Positions 9,305-18,547 of a stretch of DNA of 64,000 nucleotides are shown here, in pieces (the first letter of the stretch is position 1; each line of letters starts with the position of its first letter). The notes under the pieces are model-generated. The model had not been told where the DNA came from, ran no database searches, and saw nothing but the letters and a program-made list of their open reading frames with translations. A program made the translations under genes and the position numbers. The DNA is from Mongoliitalea daihaiensis (GTDB lineage: Bacteria; Bacteroidota; Bacteroidia; Cytophagales; Cyclobacteriaceae), in the NCBI RefSeq assembly GCF_021596945.1, contig NZ_CP063779.1, positions 4,190,001 to 4,254,000 of the forward strand, written 5' to 3'.

Positions 9305-9601
9305 TTTAATTTCTAATTTCAATCCAAAAAAATATACCTAAATACAATCCAACCAAACAGGTGTATTCATTTTTAATTTTCACCAAAGCCAACAAGTAAA
9401 CTGCTTACGATCTATTTTATTCACGGGTAATAATTTTGCCATTCTTTAAAACAACGAAATAATATTTTACAAACTACAAGCATTTTATATATTAGTTCAT
9501 TTTAAACTAGCTTAAATTTGATTTATTGGCTATAAATTGTGTATTTTGAAGAAATATTTACACAAGAATTTTAAATAAATCTTACCACTTAATCATTTTC
9601 T
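9305..9601. other. AT-rich leader/promoter region of the first susC gene
   Basis: Nearly 300 bases without a gene. TAAATTTG at 9513-9520 fits the TAnnTTTG -7 element and would give a leader of about 75 bases before the susC ATG. No convincing -33 TTG at normal spacing and no conserved RNA structure was recognised. Confidence 0.4.
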
Positions 9602-12600
9602 ATGATGAAACGTTTACTAGTAACATGTGTAGTGTTGATAGCCTCTATTAGCATTGCCTTGTCTCAAACAACAAATGTACGGGGTGTGGTAACCTCCTCC
9701 GAAGACAATCTGCCCCTTCCGGGTGTGAATGTCTTGGTTAAAGGCACCACCTCTGGTACCGTGACAGATCTTGATGGAAATTATTCCATTCAAGTGGCCC
9801 AAGGACAAACCTTGGTTTTTTCTTTTGTAGGCTATGATTCCCAAGAAATCCTTGTTGGAAATCAAACTATGGTCGATGTTCTCCTGATGATTGATGCCAA
9901 AACCATGAATGAAGTCGTGGTAGTGGGTTATGGTACTCAGTCCCGCAGAGATTTGACGGGTTCGGTTGGTTCCGTAAAAGGAGAAGACATCAACCGTATG
10001 CCTGTAGCTAGTGTGGACAACGCACTTCAGGGAAGAGCAGCAGGTGTATTTGTGCAGTCTCCATCTGGAACACCTGGTGCAGGAATTACCATGCAAATTC
10101 GAGGAAACACCTCCCTTTCTGCTAGTAGTCAGCCTTTGTATGTTATTGATGGAATTCCGATGATATCAGAGGACCTTTCGGGTTTATTCTCTGGAGGTCA
10201 GGCCACCAACTCCCTCGCGGATATTAACCCAGCAGATATTGAATCCATTGAAATCTTAAAGGATGCCTCTGCTGCTGCCATTTACGGTTCTAGAGGTGCT
10301 AATGGGGTAGTTTTGATTACGACCAAGCGTGGAAAATCCGGAGATGCAAAAATTGATATCAATGGGTTTTATGGTTTTCAGCGAATCACCAACGAAATTG
10401 ACATGCATAGCTCCAGTGAGTTCTTGAGCCTAATGAATGATGCTATACGCCAAGATATCCGAGCAGGAATAGAATTACCGTATGATAACATCACAGATGT
10501 ATGGGGATTTTCACCTGATGATCCTGATTTGCAAAATACCCGTTGGTTTAGAGAGATTTTCAGAGATGCCCCTATTCAAAGTTATGACGTAGCTATCTCT
10601 GGAGGAAATGAAAAAACACAATACTATACTTCCCTAGCATATTTCAACCAAGATGGGGTTCAGATCGGTACTGGTTTTGAGCGGGTTTCTGCCCGATTAA
10701 ACGTAGACACCCAAGCCAAAAAATGGTTGAAAGTAGGTACTAGTATGAACCTTAGCCGAACCGTACAAGACCGTACCATCAATGACAATTCATTGTATGG
10801 GGTTGTTATCAACTCATTAGCTGGTGACCCATTGATGCCTGTGCGGGAAGCTGATGGTTCTTATGCTGATCCATTTGATTATTTTGGATGGTGGATGTTG
10901 GATAATCCTGTTTTGATTGCGGAAAACTACCATAGATTCACCCGAACAGTAAGAGGCTTAGCCAATTCCTATGCTGAAGCAACCCTAGCTCCTGGCTTGA
11001 CCTTACGATCCACCTTAGGTATTGATTACACTTATTTGGAAGACGAATCTTACACACCTATCATTTCCCGGGAATCAGTTAATGGTAATTTCAATGGATT
11101 TGGGACGTTTGGTTCGACCCAAGACTTTACTTGGATTGCTGAAAATTACTTGAATTACACCAAAAGCTTTGGAGCTGACAATCGTCATAATATCAGTGCT
11201 TTGCTAGGTACGTCCTATCAAGCATCTTCCAGGACTTTCTCCTCTATTTCTGCACAAAACTTTCCAAGTGATCAGTTTACAAAACTATCAGTAGCAGGTA
11301 GAGTAACTTCTGCATCAACTTCTGGTACAGATTGGGGGTTGGCATCCTACTTTTTCCGAGGTAATTACAACTATGCAGACAAGTTCCTAGCAACCTTCAC
11401 TGTACGTGCGGATGGTTCTTCCCGATTTGGTGATAATTTCCGTTTTGGTATTTTCCCGTCAGGTTCCGTTGCCTACAGATTAAGCGAAGAAGAATTTTTA
11501 CGCAATACTGCTGTATCTGATTTAAAATTCAGAGCTTCATATGGAGTAGTAGGTAACCAAGATGGTATTGGAAATTTTGCGTCTAGAGGTTTATTTGGCG
11601 TTTCTGCCTATAGACTAGCACCTACCCTCACTCCTGCACAATTGAGCAATGCTAACCTTACCTGGGAAAGCACTGAGCAGTGGAATGTAGGTATTGACTT
11701 TGGGGTACTTAATGACCGCATCACTTTCACAGGGGATTACTTCGTCAAGACCACCACAGACCTTTTGCTTAACAGACCTATCCCAGGAATTTCAGGCTTC
11801 TCCAGTGTGATTGACAATATCGGCAAAGTAGAAAACAGAGGACTTGAATTAGGTATCCGGGGAGCAATTTTAGCTTCCGGTCCATTTACTTGGAGTTCTG
11901 CATTCAACATTTCATGGATCAGAAATAAGGTTCTTGAACTAGTAATTGATGAACAGGTATTGAGTGATTCTCACATTTTGGCTGTAGGCCATCCTATCGG
12001 AACATTTTTCCTGATTGACCAAGAGGGAGTAGATCCTGAAACAGGTAATATGCGATGGGTTGACTTAAACGGTGATGGAGAAATCAATTCCGCAGACCGT
12101 AGAATTGTTGGGAATTCCCAACCGGACTTCTTTGGTGGATGGGACAACAACTTCCGCTACAAAGGATTTGATTTAAATATATTGTTCAATTTTATTGTGG
12201 GAAATAAAATCTTTAACCATTCCAGAGCAACCTATGAAAACTTAGGTTGGAGTAGACTAGGACTAGGATTCCCTCTTCCAGATGGAAATAATCACCAATT
12301 GGCTGATAACCGCTGGATGGAACCTGGTGATGTAACGGATATCCCTAGAGCTTCTCTAACCAATGTCAACTGGAGAGAATATTCCAGCAGATGGTTGGAA
12401 GACGGTTCATTCTTACGTTTACGAATGATCAATTTGGGATACAACTTTACTCCCCAGCGAGTAGAGCGAATCGGCGTAAGGAGTTTGAGAGTGTTTGTAC
12501 AAGCTCAAAACTTGTTGACATGGACACGATACACAGGTCTGGATCCAGAAGTAAGCCAAAATGCGAGAGATCCTCGTTTGGCAGGCTCTGATTTTGGTAC

Positions 12601-12649
12601 TTTCCCACAAACGAGAAGTGTATCACTTGGTTTTAACATTGGACTTTAA
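9602..12649 (+). CDS. SusC/RagA family TonB-linked outer membrane protein
   Basis: 1015 aa. Signal peptide (1-22), CarboxypepD_reg-like domain (about 25-105, GVVTSSEDNLPLPGVNVLVKGT), TonB box-like EVVVVGYGTQ, plug domain with the SusC signature GANGVVLITTKRGKSG (about residue 240), then a beta-barrel ending in a C-terminal aromatic-rich strand (SVSLGFNIGL). With the SusD protein that follows it would import a nutrient across the outer membrane using TonB energy. Stop and the next possible start overlap (TAATG). No glycan-active enzyme lies nearby, so the substrate is unknown. Confidence 0.95.
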   Translation: MMKRLLVTCVVLIASISIALSQTTNVRGVVTSSEDNLPLPGVNVLVKGTTSGTVTDLDGNYSIQVAQGQTLVFSFVGYDSQEILVGNQTMVDVLLMIDAKTMNEVVVVGYGTQSRRDLTGSVGSVKGEDINRMPVASVDNALQGRAAGVFVQSPSGTPGAGITMQIRGNTSLSASSQPLYVIDGIPMISEDLSGLFSGGQATNSLADINPADIESIEILKDASAAAIYGSRGANGVVLITTKRGKSGDAKIDINGFYGFQRITNEIDMHSSSEFLSLMNDAIRQDIRAGIELPYDNITDVWGFSPDDPDLQNTRWFREIFRDAPIQSYDVAISGGNEKTQYYTSLAYFNQDGVQIGTGFERVSARLNVDTQAKKWLKVGTSMNLSRTVQDRTINDNSLYGVVINSLAGDPLMPVREADGSYADPFDYFGWWMLDNPVLIAENYHRFTRTVRGLANSYAEATLAPGLTLRSTLGIDYTYLEDESYTPIISRESVNGNFNGFGTFGSTQDFTWIAENYLNYTKSFGADNRHNISALLGTSYQASSRTFSSISAQNFPSDQFTKLSVAGRVTSASTSGTDWGLASYFFRGNYNYADKFLATFTVRADGSSRFGDNFRFGIFPSGSVAYRLSEEEFLRNTAVSDLKFRASYGVVGNQDGIGNFASRGLFGVSAYRLAPTLTPAQLSNANLTWESTEQWNVGIDFGVLNDRITFTGDYFVKTTTDLLLNRPIPGISGFSSVIDNIGKVENRGLELGIRGAILASGPFTWSSAFNISWIRNKVLELVIDEQVLSDSHILAVGHPIGTFFLIDQEGVDPETGNMRWVDLNGDGEINSADRRIVGNSQPDFFGGWDNNFRYKGFDLNILFNFIVGNKIFNHSRATYENLGWSRLGLGFPLPDGNNHQLADNRWMEPGDVTDIPRASLTNVNWREYSSRWLEDGSFLRLRMINLGYNFTPQRVERIGVRSLRVFVQAQNLLTWTRYTGLDPEVSQNARDPRLAGSDFGTFPQTRSVSLGFNIGL

Positions 12650-12660
12650 TGCTAGCGAAC

Positions 12661-14007
12661 ATGAAAAAATTACTATTTATAATACTGGCAGTCTTCACGA
12701 TCCAATCTTGTGATATTTTGGAACCAGATCCATTGACTGCCTTGGATGCAAATGCTGCTTTGGTAGATGGTACTTCTGCCAATGCGATACTCCTAGGTGC
12801 TTATTCCAGAATGCAAAATATCAATTATTATGGCTTGGAATATGTCCTTAACAATGACTTGATTGCTGATAACGCACGCTATCAAGGTTTCTTTGATTCA
12901 CAGTTGGAGATAGATCAACGAGCAGTACCATTTACCAATCTGTGGATTACACAGGCTTGGCCAAACATCTACCGGGTAATTAACATCACCAACCTCTTGA
13001 TTACAGGGGTTCCAGCATTGGAAGATGCTACCTTTTCTCAAGCAGCTCGAAATCGAGTTCTGGGAGAAGCACATGCCATCCGTGCACTTGCATATTTCGA
13101 TCTATTGAGAATTTATGGTGAATTCTTCAATGAGAGCTCTACATTCGGTGTTCCTTTGTTGATCGAGCCTATTGAGAACAACGATTTTAATAGAATTCCT
13201 AATCTAGCAAGAAACTCAGTTGCACAAGTCTATACACAGATTATGTCGGATATAAATTCGGCAGTAGACTTGTTGCCAGGTGTTAACGATAAAGGTCGGA
13301 TGAATTTCTGGGCAGCTTTGAGTTTACGGGCACGAGTTCAACTGTACCGTGGAAACTATACACAAGCATTTGATGATGCCGATAGGGTGATTACAGAAGG
13401 TCCTTCGCAGCTTTTAACTAATGTGAGGGATATTTATGTTGCCTTAACTCCCACAGCTGAATCCATCTTTGATCTCGAATTCAACGATCAGGATCAAAGT
13501 AGTTTCAACACCTATATCATCAGAAGAGATGAATACAATGTAGATCCTTCATTATTGGATGCTTTTGAAGATGGAGATACTCGTGCTGATTTATTTTCGT
13601 TCAGCAGAAATTCCTTCCGTTCGGCTAAATATCCTGACAACAACAATGGGAACAATACCAAGGTATTCCGTTTGGCAGAGATATACTTTATTAGAGCGGA
13701 AGCTGCTGTTTTTACCAACAGTGATCCAAATGCAGGTTTAGCAGATTTAAATACGATTCGCGAACGTGCTGGACTGCAAGCTTTGACGGGTTTTGGAACA
13801 ACTGACGCTTTTGTGGATGCTATATTGCAAGAAAGAAGAGTAGAATTAAATTATGAAGGACATAGGTTCTTTGACCTTGTTCGATACAACAGAATCGGTA
13901 CAGTTTTGGGTATGCCAGACTTTAGAAGAGTATGGCCAATTCCAAGAGATGAGTTATTGGTTTCTCAAGGGGTATTGGTTCAAAACCCTGGTTATGAAAC
14001 TTTATAA
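12661..14007 (+). CDS. SusD/RagB family nutrient-binding outer membrane lipoprotein
   Basis: 448 aa from MKKLLFIILAVF (ATG 12661; an ATG at 12649 overlapping the susC stop is also possible). Type II signal peptide with lipobox ending IQSC places it as a surface lipoprotein. SusD family features are TPR-like helices with NVLGEAHAIRALAYFDLLRIYG-type segment (positions near 13050-13130) and the C-terminal ILQERRVELNYEGHRFFDLVR motif. It caps the SusC barrel. A strong terminator follows. Confidence 0.94.
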   Translation: MKKLLFIILAVFTIQSCDILEPDPLTALDANAALVDGTSANAILLGAYSRMQNINYYGLEYVLNNDLIADNARYQGFFDSQLEIDQRAVPFTNLWITQAWPNIYRVINITNLLITGVPALEDATFSQAARNRVLGEAHAIRALAYFDLLRIYGEFFNESSTFGVPLLIEPIENNDFNRIPNLARNSVAQVYTQIMSDINSAVDLLPGVNDKGRMNFWAALSLRARVQLYRGNYTQAFDDADRVITEGPSQLLTNVRDIYVALTPTAESIFDLEFNDQDQSSFNTYIIRRDEYNVDPSLLDAFEDGDTRADLFSFSRNSFRSAKYPDNNNGNNTKVFRLAEIYFIRAEAAVFTNSDPNAGLADLNTIRERAGLQALTGFGTTDAFVDAILQERRVELNYEGHRFFDLVRYNRIGTVLGMPDFRRVWPIPRDELLVSQGVLVQNPGYETL

Positions 14008-14025
14008 ATAAACCTTAAGTAGACT

Positions 14026-14060
14026 AAAAAGCCCCGATTTATATGAAATCGGGGCTTTTT
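14026..14060. terminator. Strong bidirectional Rho-independent terminator
   Basis: Fifteen-base perfect arms (14026-14040 and 14046-14060, core GCCCCGATTT / AAATCGGGGC) with A-tract before and T-tract after. It lies between convergent susD and prs and can serve both. Confidence 0.9.
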
Positions 14061-14083
14061 TTATAATGGTAAGGGAATTAATT

Positions 14084-15013
14084 TTAGATAAACAAAGAAC
14101 TGATTGATGTATTGCCTGTTACCGCGTGAATAGCTTTAGCAAAAAGATCAGCCACACTCAACACTCTGATTTTTGGAGAAGTCTGTTTGACAGGGATAGT
14201 ATCAGTAATCACTAGTTCCGTAAGAACGGAATTTTCAAGATTATGATAAGCATTTCCAGAAAGAACCCCATGAGTCGCAATCGCGCGAACAGATAGTGCT
14301 CCTTTATCCATGATAATTTGAGCTGCTTTACAGAGGGTTCCCGCTGTATCAACCAAGTCATCTACTAACACCACATCTCTTCCTTCCACATCCCCAATCA
14401 CTTGCATGGAGGCCACCTCATTGGCTCTTTTTCTGTGCTTATCACAGACAACCATTTCCACTTCAAAATGCTTGGCATAAGCTCTAGCCCGAGCAACACC
14501 TCCCACATCAGGAGCAGCAAAAATGAGATTTTCGGTCTTAATTCGCTCCAAATACGGAACAAAAATCGCCGAACCATTTAAATGATCCAAAGGAATGTCA
14601 AAAAATCCCTGAATCTGTCCAGCATGTAAGTCGCAGGTCATAATTCTGTCTGCACCTGCTGAGGTTAACATATTGGCAATCAATTTGGCAGCAATAGAAA
14701 CTCTCGGACGATCTTTTCTATCCTGTCTTGCATACCCATAATAAGGAATGACAGCACATACCTTATACGCACTGGCACGCTTGGCTGCATCGATCATCAG
14801 ACAAAGCTCCATCAAATTATCAGCTGAGGGATTAGTCGCTTGTACCAAAAACACAGTACATCCCCTTACAGACTCATTGAAACTTGGAGAAAGCTCTCCA
14901 TCACTAAATTTTGAAATAGTCAAATCTCCTAATTTTTTACCATAATGCTTGGCAATTTGTTCGGCTAAAACTTTACTATTGGTCCCTGAGAATATTTTGA
15001 CCTCGGTCATCAT
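14084..15013 (-). CDS. prs: Ribose-phosphate pyrophosphokinase
   Basis: 309 aa, normal class I length. Makes PRPP from ribose 5-phosphate and ATP for nucleotide, His and Trp synthesis. Visible motifs: ATP-contacting YYGYARQDRK, the flexible loop, and the PRPP-binding VVLVDDLVDTAGT. Two adjacent ATGs (15013 and 15010) could start translation. A -7 element lies about 45 bases upstream. Cytosolic, monocistronic by context. Confidence 0.95.
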   Translation of the reverse strand: MMTEVKIFSGTNSKVLAEQIAKHYGKKLGDLTISKFSDGELSPSFNESVRGCTVFLVQATNPSADNLMELCLMIDAAKRASAYKVCAVIPYYGYARQDRKDRPRVSIAAKLIANMLTSAGADRIMTCDLHAGQIQGFFDIPLDHLNGSAIFVPYLERIKTENLIFAAPDVGGVARARAYAKHFEVEMVVCDKHRKRANEVASMQVIGDVEGRDVVLVDDLVDTAGTLCKAAQIIMDKGALSVRAIATHGVLSGNAYHNLENSVLTELVITDTIPVKQTSPKIRVLSVADLFAKAIHAVTGNTSISSLFI

Positions 15014-15054
15014 TTTGTTTTGTTTGGCAGTGAAATGATTTGTTTAGGATAAAA

Positions 15055-15062
15055 CAAAGGTA
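15055..15062 (-). promoter_or_regulatory. -7 element TACCTTTG upstream of prs
   Basis: On the minus strand TACCTTTG matches TAnnTTTG exactly. It would start transcription about 35-40 bases before the prs ATG. No TTG -33 box is evident. Confidence 0.45.
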
Positions 15063-15109
15063 CAGTAAAAAAATGAATCTGTTATGGAGAGGGAGGGAAT
15101 TTGGAATGA

Positions 15110-15345
15110 AGGCAGTGAACAGTGAGCAGTTGGGGAAATGAAGAATGAGGAATTAAGGCAGTGAACTGTGAGCAGTTGGGTAGTGACAAATTGGAAAAAA
15201 GGAAATGTCGAATGAGAATAAGAAATTAGTAATTAAAGACAAAATAAAAATTCTGTGCTAATCTGCGAAATCAGTGGACAGCCAACTAATATCGAATGAT
15301 AAACGCTCAATTTCGAATGATGAAGGTCAGACGGGAACCCTCTCT
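15110..15345 (+). repeat. Phrase-like repeats and a diverged half-copy of the 205-bp unit
   Basis: This gene-poor stretch has two copies of a GCAGTGAAC(A/T)GTGAGCAGTTGGG phrase (near 15110 and 15155), then from about 15250 a segment reading TCTGTGCTAATCTGCGAAAT and onward that matches the tandem array at 16656-17321. The match continues into the last codons of the XRE gene at 15327, showing that the repeat includes a coding tail. Confidence 0.7.
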
Positions 15346-16115
15346 TTTTGAAAAGCCCATGAAAACAGGATGTAGATAAGTAAGATATCAAAGACACTCA
15401 AAATCGCCAATCCTACCATCACAAATAAAACCGTCATCAACAAAATCGCTGCTAGCATACCCACAATACCGGTCACTAAAAACAGATTACCCATATACCC
15501 ATTTTGGAAGATGAGCCCAATTGAAAAAGGGATGAATGAAATACCAAAACCAACTAACTTAACGAATCCATATAATTTATAATCCGTATCCATACTTCCT
15601 GCAAAAGTTATATCCGATACAATTATTATAAGATTGACTGCAATCAGAATAAAAGCCCCCCATTGAATGAGTTTGGAATCTAAAGCTTCACCCAACTTAC
15701 TCCAGCCAACTAAATACAGGGAAAAGCTTATGAGGATCAATATCTTAACAGGAATATAATACTCCGGAATTTTCAGTGCGGAATCAAAAAACAATACGCC
15801 ATCCCAATAGATTTCAAGCATTGAAATCATGAAGTAAATACATCCTGCAATAGCTGCTGCCAGAAAGGTACGCTTAGACTTTTTAGGAAAAATAAGTTGT
15901 TCATTAGAAAGAATAGTAGGCGTGGGCAGTTCTTTTTCAACCCCCAATGCTTCCAGTATGGCCTTGACCGTATAGGATCTTGGAGTCACCTCCCCTGCTT
16001 CTATCCGTTGGATCGTACGCACATTGATATTACATTTTTCTACCAACTCTTCCTGAGTCATTCCTTTGGCTTTTCTCCATTCTTGGATCTTGAGCCCTAG
16101 CTGTGGTTGTTGCAT
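15327..16115 (-). CDS. XRE-family HTH regulator with C-terminal membrane domain
   Basis: 262 aa from MQQPQLGLKIQEW; an in-frame ATG at 16139 would add eight residues. The N-terminal 65 residues are a Cro/C1-type HTH (KGMTQEELVEKCNINVRTIQRIEAG). A linker is followed by about six hydrophobic segments (residues about 95-255), so it is a membrane-tethered DNA-binding protein of a kind common in Bacteroidota, with unknown targets. The last residues AFQKERVPV recur, with only synonymous changes, in the tandem repeats upstream. The gene has its own -7 element. Confidence 0.85.
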   Translation of the reverse strand: MQQPQLGLKIQEWRKAKGMTQEELVEKCNINVRTIQRIEAGEVTPRSYTVKAILEALGVEKELPTPTILSNEQLIFPKKSKRTFLAAAIAGCIYFMISMLEIYWDGVLFFDSALKIPEYYIPVKILILISFSLYLVGWSKLGEALDSKLIQWGAFILIAVNLIIIVSDITFAGSMDTDYKLYGFVKLVGFGISFIPFSIGLIFQNGYMGNLFLVTGIVGMLAAILLMTVLFVMVGLAILSVFDILLIYILFSWAFQKERVPV

Positions 16116-16160
16116 GTTGTGTATAGCTTGTTTGACCATGGCAAGTTGGTTGCTTTCTTA

Positions 16161-16168
16161 CAAATATA
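16161..16168 (-). promoter_or_regulatory. -7 element TATATTTG upstream of the XRE gene
   Basis: Exact TAnnTTTG match on the minus strand, placing the transcript start about 16 bases before the ATG at 16139 or 40 bases before that at 16115. No -33 element recognised. Confidence 0.4.
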
Positions 16169-16655
16169 ACCCGAAAAATAGGAGGATTTCACCCGACATT
16201 TGGACGACATTGTGGGGAGAAGTGAACAGTTAGCAGTGAACAGTGGGCAGTTGGGAATGTAGAATAAAAAATGAGAAATGAAAGCTCGCAGAACTCACGG
16301 AAAACACAGAAAAATTTTCATTGAAAAATTTGTACCCAAGGAGATGGGTTAAGAATCAACCAATAAACTCCATCAATTGCCACCGGGTTTTAACTCAGGA
16401 AAATAAGAGTATTTCCTGGATTTATATAAGTGGGCTTTAACCCACTACCATGGAACGTCAGCAAAAACACCCAATCAAAGTAATAGATATTTAAAACTAT
16501 AAGGATTGGGATTTATCCATCTAAAAAGACGCAATAGCATTGGAGAAAAAAAGAAAAAAATCTGTACTAATCTACTAAATCTGTGGATAGCAAAAATAAT
16601 GAATTTTGCCGAAAAGGTGGAGATAGAAGGTTTAAAGGATGAAGAAGGAAAAAAA
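16169..16655. other. Gene-free repeat-rich spacer
   Basis: No supported gene. Contains another GTGAACAG...GCAGTTGGG phrase at 16215-16256, a phrase around TCTGTACTAATCTACTAAAT near 16560 that is a diverged version of the tandem unit, and otherwise AT-rich unstructured sequence. Confidence 0.5.
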
Positions 16656-17321
16656 TCTTTCGTGACATTCGTGTCATTAGTGGACAGCCAACTAATGTCG
16701 AATGATGAACGCTGAATTTCGAATGATGAAGGTCAGACGGGCACTCGCTCTTTTTGGAAAGCAGTTGGAATGAGGAATTGGAAATGAAAGAAAAAAGATA
16801 AAAATCTGTGCTAATCTGCGAAATCTGTGGACAGCCTGATAATGATGAACGATAAAAAAATCTTTCGTGAAATTCGTGTCATTAGTGGACAGCCAACTAA
16901 TGTCGAATGATGAACGCTGAATTTCGAATGATGAACGCTGAATTTCGAATGATGAAGGTCAGACGGGCACTCGCTCTTTTTGGAAAGCAGTTGGAATGAG
17001 GAATTAGAAATGAAATACTAAAGAAAAAAATCTGTGCTAATCTGCGAAATCTGTGGACAGCCTGATAATGATGAACGATAAAAAAATCTTTCGTGAAATT
17101 CGTGTCATTAGTGGACAGCCAACTAATGTCGAATGATGAACGCTGAATTTCGAATGATGAAGGTCAGACGGGCACTCGCTCTTTTTGGAAAGCAGTTGGA
17201 ATGAGGAATTGGAAATGAAAGAAAAAAGATAAAAATCTGTGCTAATCTGCGAAATCTGTGGACAACCTGATAATGATGAACGATAAAAAATCTTTCGTGA
17301 CATTCGTGTCATTAGTGGACC
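16656..17321 (+). repeat. Tandem array of ~205-bp units carrying an XRE-gene coding tail
   Basis: The anchor TCTTTCGTGA occurs at 16656, 16861, 17087 and 17291, spacing 205, 226 and 204 bases. The 226-base unit is explained by one extra internal 21-bp duplication (GAATGATGAACGCTGAATTTC repeated). The fourth unit is cut after about 30 bases. Each full unit holds, on the minus strand, codons for AFQKERVPV plus a stop, the exact C-terminus of the neighbouring XRE protein, with changes only at synonymous positions. Short spurious frames across the array were not called as genes. Confidence 0.85.
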
Positions 17322-17361
17322 GAAAATACAGTGTCCATACTATCGTAAGTAGCGAAAGATC

Positions 17362-17458
17362 TTATCCCACTTGGAACAATCGCTCATACCCCACCACACG
17401 CCTTAGCTTTTTATCCAAGGTCCAAAGCTTCAACTCATTTAAAAACAACACCTCTCAT
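17362..17458 (-). pseudogene. VapC PIN toxin remnant (internal deletion)
   Basis: Directly after the antitoxin an ATG overlaps its stop (ATGA) and reads MRGVVF before a stop, while another frame shortly after reads NELKLWTLDKKLRRV and ends at a TAA at 17362. LWTLDKKL is the typical last beta-strand of VapC PIN toxins. Start and end of the toxin are therefore present but roughly 300 bases of the middle, including the acidic active site, are gone. Confidence 0.65.
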
Positions 17459-17661
17459 CGGCGATTCAAATCTCTTAATTCCTGAGCAGAGTATCTAAAC
17501 TCTAAGGGCTCACACACAATGGAAGCTCCTATTTGCTTGACTTTTTGAGAACGGATGTAAGAAATCAAGGCCACCTTCAAAGCCTCCGTAATCGTATCAG
17601 CCTTGGAAAGCTCCATGGCTTCTTCAATCAATTCTTGAGAAATTATTGCTGTAACTTTCAT
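17455..17661 (-). CDS. VapB-type antitoxin, toxin partner deleted
   Basis: 68 aa, MKVTAIISQELIEEAMELS, an RHH-like DNA-binding N-terminus followed by a C-terminal tail (YSAQELRDLNRR) that would wrap around a PIN toxin. This is the VapB family with the KADTITEALKVAL segment. Only a remnant of the vapC partner follows, so this antitoxin is now an orphan. It could still cross-neutralise the related VapC at 27610. Confidence 0.8.
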   Translation of the reverse strand: MKVTAIISQELIEEAMELSKADTITEALKVALISYIRSQKVKQIGASIVCEPLEFRYSAQELRDLNRR

Positions 17662-17768
17662 AAAATTAAGTTTTTACAAAATACGATAGCATATCGTATA
17701 ATAGAAAGTTTTGATATTATTTTTTGCACCTTGACTAGGTTTAGCATAAAAGGAAATATCCCAATAAT

Positions 17769-18104
17769 CTAAATCAACCCCAACACTTTCGCCAAACAAA
17801 CCTTGACTTCAGCTAATTCAAGTTCTGTAAGTATTCCAATTTTCTTCACAAATCTTCTCTCAGACAAACTCTTTACTTGAAAACAATCAGCAAAAGAGGT
17901 TTTTGATAATCCATTGAGATGATTAGGCTTTAGGAAAACCATCCAACTTTTTGGTTCCTTAGTCCCATCCGTCAACGGAACAACAATCTTCAAAGGCAAT
18001 AGCCCAAGGGAATCAGCATTTACGATGATTGCCGGTCTAGTTTTTTTTATTTCTTGACCGACTTGCGGTCCAAAATTCACCAGCCACACTTCTCCATTTT
18101 TCAT
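17769..18104 (-). CDS. mazF: MazF/PemK-type endoribonuclease toxin
   Basis: 111 aa, normal length. MKNGEVWLVNFGPQVGQEIKK and RPAIIVNAD are the classic MazF N-terminal strands, and IVVPLTDG carries the catalytic Thr region. It cleaves mRNA at short sequences when freed from MazE. Start and the stop of mazE share one base (TGATG), giving coupled translation. Appears intact. Confidence 0.9.
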   Translation of the reverse strand: MKNGEVWLVNFGPQVGQEIKKTRPAIIVNADSLGLLPLKIVVPLTDGTKEPKSWMVFLKPNHLNGLSKTSFADCFQVKSLSERRFVKKIGILTELELAEVKVCLAKVLGLI

Positions 18105-18391
18105 CAGTCAATGATTTCAGTATCAATATCACCCCAATCCTCAACTTCTTGCTCATAATATGATCTAGTCTCAGGATCAGAGGCCTCTTTTTCCATGGTT
18201 GTGTAGATTGTCATTTTGTTTTTTCGGGCTTCTTCCATTTTCAATTGAAATATGGATTTAGTAGCAGGTCTGATCATGATACCATCTCCATGATCTTCAA
18301 TTACCACCTCGGCAAGCTCATATTTGTCAATCAATGCTTTAGGCAAAATAACCCCACTACTATTGCCTATTTTTCGAATTTTGGTTTCCAT
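18104..18391 (-). CDS. mazE: MazE-type AbrB/SpoVT antitoxin
   Basis: 95 aa from METKIRKIGNSSGVILPKAL (ATG 18391), the AbrB-type DNA-binding fold, followed by an acidic C-terminal tail (about 55-95) that would bind MazF. Coupled to mazF by one-base overlap. A -7 element lies four bases in front of the start codon, so the message is probably leaderless. Confidence 0.9.
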   Translation of the reverse strand: METKIRKIGNSSGVILPKALIDKYELAEVVIEDHGDGIMIRPATKSIFQLKMEEARKNKMTIYTTMEKEASDPETRSYYEQEVEDWGDIDTEIID

Positions 18392-18394
18392 ACC

Positions 18395-18402
18395 CAAATT
18401 TA
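18395..18402 (-). promoter_or_regulatory. -7 element TAAATTTG adjoining the mazE start
   Basis: Exact TAnnTTTG on the minus strand, ending four bases before the ATG at 18391. The transcript would start at or beside the start codon. Confidence 0.45.
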
Positions 18403-18547
18403 CAAAAAAAGTAATAACATGTTATAACTTTCATAAGAACATGAATATTTTATCACTCTACTCTATTTCTATTATATTTCGCAGAGCATATTTCAAATAA
18501 TATCCATCCATATCGCAACCCTAATATCTATTAATATCACCATTAAT

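Noticed and set aside
9617-10096. 159-aa frame opposite the first susC
   Set aside because: Shadow of a strongly coding SusC N-terminus; no motif and no ribosome binding context.
17037-17312. 91-aa minus-strand frame in the repeat array
   Set aside because: It is made of repeat sequence read twice (the same peptide phrase recurs) and is broken in the other units; not a gene.
16656-17321. Direct repeats as a CRISPR array
   Set aside because: Units are about 205 bases long and nearly identical over their full length, with no unique spacers and no cas genes nearby.
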